A DNA stretch of 64,000 bases from Sphingomonas sp. (lineage in GTDB: Bacteria; Pseudomonadota; Alphaproteobacteria; Sphingomonadales; Sphingomonadaceae): NCBI RefSeq assembly GCF_004799495.1, contig NZ_SSMY01000011.1, positions 186,001 through 250,000 of the forward strand, read 5' to 3'. The notes beneath the pieces were generated by a model that did not search any database, was not told the origin of the DNA, and saw only the letters and a program-made list of their open reading frames with translations. Of the stretch, positions 21,531 to 30,110 are shown in pieces; positions within the stretch are counted from its first letter, which is position 1; each line of letters starts with the position of its first letter. The position numbers and the translations under genes are program-made.

Positions 21531-22537
21531 TAGATCAGCGCCGCCATCGCCTTGGCGGTGTCGACCATGCGGTTCGAGAAGCCCCATTCGTTGTCGTACC
21601 AGCTGACCACGCGGACCAGCTTGCCGTCCATCACCGCGGTTTCCAGGCTGTCGACGGTCGACGAGGCGGGGTCGCCCTGCAGGTCGATCGAGACGAGCGG
21701 CTCATCGGTGTACGCCAGCACGCCCTTGAGCGCGCCATCGGCCGCGGCCTTCAGCACCGCGTTGACCTCATCCCTGGTCACGTCGCGCGAGGGCGTGAAG
21801 GTCAGGTCGATCAGCGACACGTCCGGGGTCGGCACGCGGATCGCCGAGCCGTCGAGCTTGCCCTTCAACTCGGGCAGCACTTCGGCGACGGCGCGCGCCG
21901 CGCCCGTCGTGGTCGGGATCATCGACATGCCCGCAGCGCGCGCGCGGCGCATGTCGCCGTGGATCTGGTCGAGGATTTTCTGATCGTTGGTGTAGGCGTG
22001 GACCGTCGTCATCAGCCCGCGCTCGATCCCGAAGGCTTCGTGCAGCACCTTGGCGACGGGGGCGAGGCAGTTGGTCGTGCACGACGCGTTCGACACGATG
22101 TGGTGCCCGGCCTCGAGCTTGTCGTGGTTGACGCCGTATACGACCGTCAGATCGACGCCCTTCGCCGGGGCGGAGATCAGCACCTTCTTCGCGCCCGCAT
22201 CGATATGCTTCTGCGCGCTCTCGCGGTCGGTGAAGAAACCGGTGCATTCGAGCACGAGATCGACGCCCAATTCCTTGTGCGGCAGGTTCGCCGGGTCGCG
22301 CTCTGCGGTGACGCGTATATGCTGGCCATCGACGACGAGATCCTGGCCCTCATGACGGACGTCGCCGTCCCACTTGCCATGGATCGAGTCGCGCTTGAAC
22401 AGGAAGGCGTTCGATTTGGCGTCGCCCAGATCGTTGATCGCGACGAGCTCGAGCCCGGTGTCCTTCGCCGTCAGCATCGCGCGCGCCACCAGCCGCCCGA
22501 TCCGCCCGAACCCGTTGATCGCAACCTTCACCGCCAT
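21530..22537 (-). CDS. gapA: Glyceraldehyde-3-phosphate dehydrogenase, type I
   Basis: [17 protein letters not shown]...[19 protein letters not shown]; 335 aa. Confidence 0.97.
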   Translation of the reverse strand: MAVKVAINGFGRIGRLVARAMLTAKDTGLELVAINDLGDAKSNAFLFKRDSIHGKWDGDVRHEGQDLVVDGQHIRVTAERDPANLPHKELGVDLVLECTGFFTDRESAQKHIDAGAKKVLISAPAKGVDLTVVYGVNHDKLEAGHHIVSNASCTTNCLAPVAKVLHEAFGIERGLMTTVHAYTNDQKILDQIHGDMRRARAAGMSMIPTTTGAARAVAEVLPELKGKLDGSAIRVPTPDVSLIDLTFTPSRDVTRDEVNAVLKAAADGALKGVLAYTDEPLVSIDLQGDPASSTVDSLETAVMDGKLVRVVSWYDNEWGFSNRMVDTAKAMAALI

Positions 22538-22678
22538 GTGTAGTGCTCCATCCTGGTGCCGGCGCGCGCATGGGGCCAGCAGTCGCGGGAGCCTTTGGGG
22601 ACGAGGGCGCGATGCGTCAACCGTTACCCACGGCGAATCGAGGTTGCCGCGCCGTCCGCCCGTGCTATTTCGTTTCGG

Positions 22679-22852
22679 ATGACGGATGCATCCCCGACCG
22701 ACCGTATCGATGCCGCATTAGCGCGAATCGAGCGCGCAATCGCCACGCGCGATCGGTCGGTGCAAGATCTGAAACAGCGTCACGACGCCTTGCGTGCAAA
22801 AGTAAGCGAGGCGATCTCCGCGCTCGACGCGCTGGGGGCGAGAAATGGCTGA
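22679..22852 (+). CDS. Small coiled-coil-like protein upstream of zapA
   Basis: [57 protein letters not shown]; overlaps zapA start. Confidence 0.7.
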   Translation: MTDASPTDRIDAALARIERAIATRDRSVQDLKQRHDALRAKVSEAISALDALGARNG

Positions 22853-23153
22853 AGTCACGCTCACTATCGGCGACCGCCGTCACAACGTCACGTGCCGCGA
22901 CGGCGAGGAAGCGCAACTGCGCCGATTGGGCGAGATGCTCGACCAGCGCTGGCCGTCAGCGAACCGCGCATCCGGCGGACTCAACGCGGAGCGCACGATG
23001 CTGCTCGTCGCGCTGATGCTCGCCGACAGCCTCGATGCCGCGGAGAATCGTCCCGCGGCGGATGGTGGGCCGAGCCCCGTTCTCCTCAACCGTCTCGCCG
23101 ACCGCCTCGAAGGAATTGCCGACGCCCTTGAGAAACCGGCCGCGGACGCCTAA
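22845..23153 (+). CDS. zapA: Cell division protein ZapA
   Basis: [36 protein letters not shown]...; ZapA-like, upstream of 6S RNA / 5-FCL. Confidence 0.88.
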   Translation: MAEVTLTIGDRRHNVTCRDGEEAQLRRLGEMLDQRWPSANRASGGLNAERTMLLVALMLADSLDAAENRPAADGGPSPVLLNRLADRLEGIADALEKPAADA

Positions 23154-23157
23154 GTCT

Positions 23158-23330
23158 GTGCATGGCGGGCACTGCCCGGTACGAGCCTATATTATCCCTG
23201 AGGCTATTCATCATCCATGGGGGCTGTCCCTGCCCGGATCCTGGTCCGACGTATATGGTCCCCACCTGACGTACCGTGCGTCAGAGGATAACCCGGCCAA
23301 CGGCCACGGCGGTCCCGCCACCCGCGAAGT
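23158..23330 (+). ncRNA. ssrS: 6S RNA (SsrS)
   Basis: Intergenic between zapA and 5-FCL (classic 6S synteny); terminal stem ggcggg...cccgcc and long quasi-symmetric hairpin with central region; ends approximate. Confidence 0.78.
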
Positions 23331-23335
23331 GCGCA

Positions 23336-23358
23336 GGCATTTAGCTGCGCTAAATGCC
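23336..23358. repeat. Perfect 10-bp hairpin ggcatttagc-tgc-gctaaatgcc just 3' of 6S RNA
   Basis: Direct reading of self-complementary arms. Confidence 0.75.
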
Positions 23359-23360
23359 AG

Positions 23361-23422
23361 ACGCACAAGCGCGGCCGGCGGAGCAAAGCTCCGTCCGACG
23401 ACGCGGCTTTGCCGCGGCGCGA
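23361..23422 (-). repeat. Structured double-hairpin repeat, copy 1 (inverted relative to copy 2)
   Basis: Reverse complement gcgccgcggcaaagccgcgtcgtcggacggagctttgctccgccggccgcgcttg matches 24191-24245. Confidence 0.7.
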
Positions 23423-23426
23423 GCAT

Positions 23427-23972
23427 ATGATGATCGACAAACAAGCTTTGCGCGCCCACCTGCGCGCCACCCGCGATGCGTTCGTGGCGGCGAACCCACC
23501 GCCCATCACTGTCCCCGAGGAATTCCGCGCCCGCCTCTCCCACGGCCAGACCATCAGCTCCTACGTCCCCATCGGCAGCGAAGCCGACCCCTCCCCCCTC
23601 GCCCGCGCCGCGACCGAGGCCGGCTGCGTCCTCGCCCTCCCGCACATCACCGCCCGCAGCGAGCCGATGCGCTTCCTCGCCTGGGAAACCGAGGCTGCGC
23701 TGGAAGCCGGCCCTTTCGGGCTCAGCCAGCCCGCCGCCGACGCGATCGAACTGCGTCCCGACATCATTCTGACCCCGCTCGTCGCGTTCGACGCGAAGCT
23801 CGACCGGCTCGGCCAGGGCGCGGGCTATTACGACCGCGCCTTCGCGCGCTTCCCCGAGGCGTGGCGGGTCGGCGTCGCGTGGAGTTGCCAGCAGGTCGCG
23901 GATTTGCCCATCGAGCCATGGGATATATCGCTCCACGCGGTTGTCACCGAACAAGGATGGATCACGCGATGA
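23427..23972 (+). CDS. 5-formyltetrahydrofolate cyclo-ligase
   Basis: MMIDKQALRAHLRATRDAF...ILTPLVAFDAKLDRLGQGAGYYDRAF; start within ORF 23409-23972. Confidence 0.93.
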   Translation: MMIDKQALRAHLRATRDAFVAANPPPITVPEEFRARLSHGQTISSYVPIGSEADPSPLARAATEAGCVLALPHITARSEPMRFLAWETEAALEAGPFGLSQPAADAIELRPDIILTPLVAFDAKLDRLGQGAGYYDRAFARFPEAWRVGVAWSCQQVADLPIEPWDISLHAVVTEQGWITR

Positions 23973-24190
23973 GCAGCAGCCCGCGCTGGCAGAAACCCGT
24001 CGGGATGCTGGCAATTCTTGCGCTGATCGCGGTGTGGTGCGTGGGTGTCGCCAGCCTGTCGCCATGGATCGGGCAATGGCATCCGCTGGTGCAGCTGGTG
24101 TTTTATGTCGCGGCGGGCGTGGTGTGGCTATGGGTGTTGCCGATGCGGCGGATGCTGAGCTGGATGGAGACGGGACGCTGGCGGCGGTAA
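23969..24190 (+). CDS. Small membrane protein (DUF2842-like)
   Basis: MSSSPRWQKPVGMLAILALIAVWCVGVASLSPWIGQWHPLVQLVFYVAAGVVWLWVLPMRRMLSWMETGRWRR; overlaps 5-FCL stop. Confidence 0.7.
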   Translation: MSSSPRWQKPVGMLAILALIAVWCVGVASLSPWIGQWHPLVQLVFYVAAGVVWLWVLPMRRMLSWMETGRWRR

Positions 24191-24245
24191 GCGCCGCGGC
24201 GAAGCCGCGTCGTCGGTCGAGGCGATGCCTCGCCGGCCGTGCTTG
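24191..24245 (+). repeat. Structured double-hairpin repeat, copy 2
   Basis: gcgccgcggcgaagccgcgtcgtcggtcgaggcgatgcctcgccggccgtgcttg; stems conserved with compensatory changes versus copy 1. Confidence 0.7.
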
Positions 24246-24291
24246 TCTGAGTGCGCGCCAGCTTCGCTTGCGCGTCTTTCAGACTGCGCAA

Positions 24292-24368
<77 letters not shown>

Positions 24369-24429
24369 TTGGAAGCGTGAGGCGCGGCCACTAAGCGAGG
24401 CACCCTACCCTGTCAACAGCGCCGTCCCG

Positions 24430-25674
24430 CTAATTGCGGCGGATACCGAACCGCCCGCGTTTTCGTTCGCTGACCAGCGTGCCGCGCTCGAACAGAAAGC
24501 CCGCAATATCGGGCTTCCCCGCCGCGCCGATCACCGTCTGGATGATGATCAGCAGCGGCACCGCGAGCAATGCCCCCGGGGTGCCCCACACCCAGCTCCA
24601 GAAACTCAGCGAGATCAGGATCAGCACCGGGTTGATCGTCAGCCGGTGCCCGACGATCAGCGGCGTCACCACGTTCGCTTCGAGCAGATGGCACCCGATC
24701 ATGATCGCGGCGGGGATCATCGCGACCCAGAAATCGTTGAACGTCATCAGCCCGCCGATCGCGAGCAGCAGTGCCGCGACGATCGGCCCGAAATAGGGTA
24801 CGTAGTTGAGCAACGCCGCGATACCGCCCCACATCGCCGGATAGGGCATCCCGACCGCCCACAACGCCGTCCCGACGATCGCGCCGAGCATCACGTTGAT
24901 CAGCGTGATCGTGCCGAGATAGGCGGAGACGTCGTCGACCACGTCCTGGATCACGCGCGCGGTCGCCATCGCGCCGCCGAAGCTCTGGCGGCTGGTGATC
25001 GTCTTGCGCCGCGTGCGGCTCCACCCGGCGAGGAAGAAGAAGACAACGAGTATTCCGAAGAACACTTGGATAATCGCGGTCGGTGCCGAGGTCGCGGCGA
25101 GCTCAAGCAACGACCCCGGCGGTGCGACGGCGGCGGTGGCCGGCGCTTTGACCGGCCCGGTGTTGGCGAGGTGCGTGATCGTGCGATTGAGGTACTTTTC
25201 GAGCGTCGTGTAGAGCTCGAGCAACGGTGCGAGGTTCGCCTGAATGCGGTCGATCCGCTCGGGCAGACGACGGAAGAACTCGATCGCCGGCACCACGATC
25301 GCCGCCAACGCGACGTTGGCCAGAGCAAGAAAGGTCAGCACGCAGACGAGCGACGCCAGCCACGACGGCAATCGCCGCCGTTCGAGCCATTCAAGCACAG
25401 GGATCAGCGCGATCGCGATCACCAGCGAAATCGTCACCGGCAGGAAAAACTCGGCCCCCGCCTTGAGCGCAAAGGGCAGCCCGAGCACCAGCGCCACGCC
25501 CGCGATCAGTGTAAGCCCCGCAAGCAGCCGGTCGCGGCGGTCGTCGATGACCGGCGCGGTCTCCTCGCCCACAGGGATCGACGGTGCCGGCTGCGGTGCG
25601 GGTGCGACGGCCGCCGCGCCACCGGCGTTTGCGGACAACGCAGCGTCGATATTGAGCTTGTCGGCGTCTTCCAT
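24430..25674 (-). CDS. AI-2E family transporter (PerM-like)
   Basis: 414 aa multi-TM; LNYVPYFGPIVAALLLAIGGL and NPVLILISLSFWSWVWGTPGALLAVPLLIII. Confidence 0.9.
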   Translation of the reverse strand: MEDADKLNIDAALSANAGGAAAVAPAPQPAPSIPVGEETAPVIDDRRDRLLAGLTLIAGVALVLGLPFALKAGAEFFLPVTISLVIAIALIPVLEWLERRRLPSWLASLVCVLTFLALANVALAAIVVPAIEFFRRLPERIDRIQANLAPLLELYTTLEKYLNRTITHLANTGPVKAPATAAVAPPGSLLELAATSAPTAIIQVFFGILVVFFFLAGWSRTRRKTITSRQSFGGAMATARVIQDVVDDVSAYLGTITLINVMLGAIVGTALWAVGMPYPAMWGGIAALLNYVPYFGPIVAALLLAIGGLMTFNDFWVAMIPAAIMIGCHLLEANVVTPLIVGHRLTINPVLILISLSFWSWVWGTPGALLAVPLLIIIQTVIGAAGKPDIAGFLFERGTLVSERKRGRFGIRRN

Positions 25675-25727
25675 GCCGCTTTTCTAGCGGCATTCCATCG
25701 CAAAGTAATCCCGGCTAGCGTCGCGGC

Positions 25728-27194
25728 ATGTCCGATAAATTGCTGGTCATCGACGAGGGCACTACATCGACCCGCGCGATGCTGTTCGCGGCCGACGGGA
25801 AATGCCTGGGCAGCGGACAGGCGGACCTGACGCAACACTATCCCGCTCCCGGGCTGGTCGAGCACGACGCCGCCGAAATCTGGGACCGCACGCTCGCTTG
25901 CGTGCAGGCGATGGTCGAGAAGGCCGGCGGTGCCGAGGCGGTCGCGGCGATCGGCATCACCAACCAGCGCGAAACGATCGTGTTCTGGGACAAGACCACC
26001 GGCGAGCCACTCGCGCCCGCAATCGTCTGGCAGGATCGCCGTACCGCGGAGATGTGTCGCAAGCTGAAGGAGGCGGGGCACGAGCCGACCGTGCAGGCGC
26101 GCACGGGGCTGTTGCTCGACCCCTATTTCTCCGGGCCGAAGATCGGCTGGGCGATGGCAAACTGGCCACAGCTTAAGGAAGCCGGCGACCGGCTCGCGGT
26201 CGGGACGATCGATTCGTGGCTCGTCTGGAAACTGACGGGCGGCCTGCATGTCACCGACGCGACCAACGCCAGCCGCACCGCGCTGATGGCGATAGGCAGC
26301 GGGCATTGGGACGACGGTCTGATCGATCTGTTCGAAGCCCCGCGCGCCGCGCTGCCCGAGATCGTCGATTGCGCCGGGCGCTACGGCGAGACGACATTGT
26401 TCAGCGCGCCCATCCCGATCTGCGGCATGGCCGGCGATCAGCAAGCGGCGACGATCGGCCAGGCGTGCCTCAACCCCGGCGACACCAAGGCGACCTTCGG
26501 CACCGGCGCGTTCGTGCTGACGCAATATGGCGCGAAACAGCCGACCTCGAAGAATCGTTTGCTCGCGACCATCGCGTGGCAACTCGGCGGCCGCCGCGCC
26601 TATGCGCTCGAAGGGTCGGTATTCGTCGCCGGCAGCCTGATCCAGTGGCTGCGCGATTCGCTCAAGCTGATCGCCACCGCGCCGGAGACCGAGGGGCTGG
26701 CGCGGTCGGTCGACGACAACGCCGGCGTCTACCTTGTCCCCGCGCTATCGGGTCTCGGCGCGCCGTGGTGGGAAGCCGAAGCACGCGGCAGCATTTCGGG
26801 GCTGAGCTTCACCGCGACCCGCGCGCACGTCATCCGCGCCGCGTTGGAGTCGATGGCCCACCAGGCGCACGACTTGAAGACCGCATTCGCCGCCGACGGC
26901 GCCGACTGGAAAACGCTCAGGATCGACGGCGGGATGGTTGCCAACGACTGGATCGCACAGGACCTCGCCGATCTGCTGGACGTTGCGGTCGAGCGACCCG
27001 CCTTTACCGAAACCACCGCGCTGGGCGCGGCGATGCTGGCGGGGGTCGGATGCGGATTGTTCGCCGACCTGGCGGCAGCCTCGGCGATGCGAGGCAAGAT
27101 CGAGACGTTTGCACCGGCGATGGACGACAAAGTCCGCCAGACACGGCTCGAAGGTTGGGAAAAAGCCGTGAAGTCGGTCGTCGCGTCCGCCTGA
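25728..27194 (+). CDS. glpK: Glycerol kinase
   Basis: LLVIDEGTTSTRAMLF...ITNQRETIVFWDKTTGEPLAPAIVWQDRRT...AGDQQAATIGQACLNPGDTKATFGTGAFVL. Confidence 0.96.
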   Translation: MSDKLLVIDEGTTSTRAMLFAADGKCLGSGQADLTQHYPAPGLVEHDAAEIWDRTLACVQAMVEKAGGAEAVAAIGITNQRETIVFWDKTTGEPLAPAIVWQDRRTAEMCRKLKEAGHEPTVQARTGLLLDPYFSGPKIGWAMANWPQLKEAGDRLAVGTIDSWLVWKLTGGLHVTDATNASRTALMAIGSGHWDDGLIDLFEAPRAALPEIVDCAGRYGETTLFSAPIPICGMAGDQQAATIGQACLNPGDTKATFGTGAFVLTQYGAKQPTSKNRLLATIAWQLGGRRAYALEGSVFVAGSLIQWLRDSLKLIATAPETEGLARSVDDNAGVYLVPALSGLGAPWWEAEARGSISGLSFTATRAHVIRAALESMAHQAHDLKTAFAADGADWKTLRIDGGMVANDWIAQDLADLLDVAVERPAFTETTALGAAMLAGVGCGLFADLAAASAMRGKIETFAPAMDDKVRQTRLEGWEKAVKSVVASA

Positions 27195-27198
27195 AGGG

Positions 27199-27924
27199 CT
27201 AGGGCGTGCGGATGTGGTCGTCGAAATAGAGATAGTCGGGCGAGAACTCGCCGGTATGCGCCAGCCGGTCGAAATCCATCATCGTCACGATACGGTCCGA
27301 CACCTCGACCATCCCCGCCTCGCGCAGGACGCGGAGCGTGCGGTTGACGTGCACCGAGGTCAGCCCGCACGCCTCGCCCAGATCCTGCTGCGTCAGCGGC
27401 CAGGCGAAGGTGCCGTTCTCGACCAGCCCGACCGCGTCGAGCCGGGCGTAGGTTTCGCACAGCATATGCGCGACTCGCCCCACCGCATCGAGCCGCCCCA
27501 GCCGGAAGATCCATTCGCGGTGCATGGCCGCATCGAGCAACGTCGAGAACCACAGGATCCGGCCGAGGTGCGGCAGCCGTTCGATGATCTCGGTGATCTT
27601 GTCGTGCGGCGCATAGGCGACCTGGCACTCGCTCAACGTCGCGATGTCGTGATCAAGCCGTTGTAGCGGATAACCGTGCAGGTCGACGAAATCGCCGGGC
27701 GTCTGGACGCTTACCAGCTGCCGGTGCCCGTCGGCACCGTCCATATAGCGGCACATGAAGCCCGAAATCAGGAAGGTGCTGCGAGTCACCACGTCGCCGC
27801 GGCTGATCACGACCTTGCGCCGAGGCAAGGTGACCGGCGCCGTCAGGATGCTTTCAAGCGCTTCCTTCTCTTCGTCGCTCAATTCGCGGCGGCGGCGGCT
27901 CTTCAGGAAATTATCGGTCAGCAT
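27199..27924 (-). CDS. Crp/Fnr family transcriptional regulator
   Basis: N-terminal cNMP-like fold and C-terminal HTH TQQDLGEACGLTSVHVNRTLRVLREAGMVEV. Confidence 0.92.
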   Translation of the reverse strand: MLTDNFLKSRRRRELSDEEKEALESILTAPVTLPRRKVVISRGDVVTRSTFLISGFMCRYMDGADGHRQLVSVQTPGDFVDLHGYPLQRLDHDIATLSECQVAYAPHDKITEIIERLPHLGRILWFSTLLDAAMHREWIFRLGRLDAVGRVAHMLCETYARLDAVGLVENGTFAWPLTQQDLGEACGLTSVHVNRTLRVLREAGMVEVSDRIVTMMDFDRLAHTGEFSPDYLYFDDHIRTP

Positions 27925-27967
27925 GGGTGCGTTATGTCCGAAAACGGCCTGTTGACCATAATCTGTG

Positions 27968-28480
27968 TCAGGGTTGCGCGCGATCGTCGAGCAACAACTG
28001 CAGAAACACCAGGTCGAGCCAGCGCCCGAACTTTTCCGCAACCTGTGGCATCCGCCCGACTTCCCGGAACCCGAGCGCGCTGTGCAGCGCGATCGATCCG
28101 GCATTGCCCGCCTCGATCCCGGCGATCATCGCATGTTTGCCCGCGCCCCGGGCTCGCTCGATCAGCGCCGCGAGTAGCGCGCGACCAATCCCTTCGCGGT
28201 GTCGCGCGGGGCTGACATAGATCGAATGCTCGACGGTGAAACGGTATCCGTCCCATGCACGGAACTCGCCGTATGATGCGAACCCCGCGATCGTACCGTC
28301 GACCTCGGCGATCAGCACGGGGAACCCGGCATCCCGCCGCCTCGCCAGCCACGCTTCACGCCCCGCCAGATCGGATTCGCCGGTGTCGAAGATCGCGGTC
28401 GTCTGTCGAACCGCATAATTGTACATCGGCAGGATGCCGGCGGCGTCGGCGGGCACGGCATCGCGGATGGTCGGCGTCAT
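27968..28480 (-). CDS. GNAT family N-acetyltransferase (phosphinothricin acetyltransferase-like)
   Basis: IRDAVPADAAGILPMYNYAVRQTTAIFDT...EHSIYVSPARHREGIGRALLAALIERARGAGKHAMIAGIEAGNAGSIALHSALGFREVG. Confidence 0.9.
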   Translation of the reverse strand: MTPTIRDAVPADAAGILPMYNYAVRQTTAIFDTGESDLAGREAWLARRRDAGFPVLIAEVDGTIAGFASYGEFRAWDGYRFTVEHSIYVSPARHREGIGRALLAALIERARGAGKHAMIAGIEAGNAGSIALHSALGFREVGRMPQVAEKFGRWLDLVFLQLLLDDRAQP

Positions 28481-28555
28481 CCTGCAACGCTAGCTTCATT
28501 GACTTGCCCCGCAAAGCCGTCCGTAACCGACATCGGCTATCCGGGGGGATCAACG

Positions 28556-29818
28556 ATGACGAGCGAAGCGCCGCCGATCACGCGTGGGCAGATATTCGGC
28601 GTCGCGCTCGGCAACGCGCTCGAATTCTACGACTTCCTCGTGTTCAGCTTCTTCGCTGTGCAAATCGGGCAGTGCTTCTTCCCTGCGACCGACCCGCATT
28701 CCAGCCTGCTGCTCGCGCTCGCCACGTTCGGCGCCGGGTTCCTGACCCGGCCGGTCGGCGCGGTGGTGATCGGCGGGCTCGGCGACCGGATCGGGCGGCG
28801 CCCGATGATGTTGCTGTCGTTCGCGCTGATCGGGCTCTCGACGCTGGGCGTCGCGATCACACCATCCTACGCCACGGTCGGGCTCGCGGCGCCGATCACC
28901 ATCATCCTGTGCCGCCTCGTCCAGGGCTTCGCGCTGGGCGGCGAGGTCGGCACCAGCACAGCGTTCCTCGCCGAGGCCGCGCCGCCTGAGAAGCGCGGCT
29001 GGTACGTGTCGATGCCGTTCACCGGGCAAGGTTTCGCGACATTGTCCGCGGGACTGATCGGTGTCCTCGTTGCCGCGCTGATGAGCGATAGCGCCCTGTC
29101 GAGTTGGGGATGGCGCATCGCGATGGCGATCGGCGCCGCCACCGTGCCGGTCGGGCTGGCGCTGCGCCGGACGCTCCCCGAAACGCTCCCCGCGGCGGAA
29201 TCGGTCAGCCGGCCGCCACCGCTGCGAAGCTATGCCGGTGTCTTAACCTTCGCTTTCCTGGCGATGCTTTCCGGGACGATCGGTACGTACGTGCTCAACT
29301 ATATGACGACTTTCGCAAAGGCGACGTTGGGCATGCCGTCGAGCGTGGCGCTCGGCGCGACGATCGCAGTCGGACTGGGCAACGTCGTCGGGGCGATGCT
29401 CGGTGGCCGGCTGTCGGATGTGCACGGAAGGCGGCCGTGGATGATTTGGCCGATGCTGGCGATGACGCTTGGGGTGATGCCGGGCTTCTGGCTGCTCGTC
29501 GGGCATCCGACGGCGACGATGCTATATGCAATCGGCTTCGTCCTGCGCCTCTTGCTCGCGATCGCGACGGCCAGCGCGTTCATCGCGGTCACGGAAGCGC
29601 TGCCGATGCGCGTGCGATCGGGCGCCGTGTCGATCGTCTATGCGCTGGCGATTTCGATCTTCGGCGGGTCGACCCAGTTCGTCGTCGCTTGGCTGACCGG
29701 GGTCACGGGCAGTCCGCTGGCGCCCGCCTGGTACATGTTGGCCTCCGCATTGGTCGGGCTGACGGCGATGGCCTTCGCTCGCGAAACAGCGCCGGCGAAG
29801 GCCGCTGCGTCAGCCTAG
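28556..29818 (+). CDS. MFS transporter (metabolite:H+ symporter-like)
   Basis: GNALEFYDFLVFSFFAVQIGQCFFP...GGLGDRIGRRPMMLLSF; 12-TM pattern. Confidence 0.9.
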   Translation: MTSEAPPITRGQIFGVALGNALEFYDFLVFSFFAVQIGQCFFPATDPHSSLLLALATFGAGFLTRPVGAVVIGGLGDRIGRRPMMLLSFALIGLSTLGVAITPSYATVGLAAPITIILCRLVQGFALGGEVGTSTAFLAEAAPPEKRGWYVSMPFTGQGFATLSAGLIGVLVAALMSDSALSSWGWRIAMAIGAATVPVGLALRRTLPETLPAAESVSRPPPLRSYAGVLTFAFLAMLSGTIGTYVLNYMTTFAKATLGMPSSVALGATIAVGLGNVVGAMLGGRLSDVHGRRPWMIWPMLAMTLGVMPGFWLLVGHPTATMLYAIGFVLRLLLAIATASAFIAVTEALPMRVRSGAVSIVYALAISIFGGSTQFVVAWLTGVTGSPLAPAWYMLASALVGLTAMAFARETAPAKAAASA

Positions 29819-29955
29819 AAAGGCAGCGCGCCGAAATATTTGAGCACGCCCAACACCAGGATCAGGATCGCGATCGCGACGATCACGTTCGCCACGTTGA
29901 AACTGGCGCTGCTGCGCTCGACGACGGTACGCTCGTCGGTGTTGAGATCGGCCAT
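29815..29955 (-). CDS. 46-aa putative single-TM protein
   Basis: MADLNTDERTVVERSSASFNVANVIVAIAILILVLGVLKYFGALPF*; not in ORF track (short). Confidence 0.5.
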   Translation of the reverse strand: MADLNTDERTVVERSSASFNVANVIVAIAILILVLGVLKYFGALPF

Positions 29956-30035
29956 GGTTACACTCCTCCGTTCCGGCAGCATAACGATGCGCGCGCGGCG
30001 CGGTTCCGGGGGAGCGTGGTTAATGCCCTTCCGCT

Positions 30036-30101
30036 ATTGCGAGCGTAGCGAAGCAATCCACGAGCCGACCCGACGCTGGATTGCTTCGCTCCGCTCGCAA
30101 T
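30036..30101. repeat. Intergenic palindromic element (25-nt arms, 1 mismatch)
   Basis: attgcgagcgtagcgaagcaatcca ... tggattgcttcgctccgctcgcaat. Confidence 0.85.
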
Positions 30102-30110
30102 GGCGAAACT

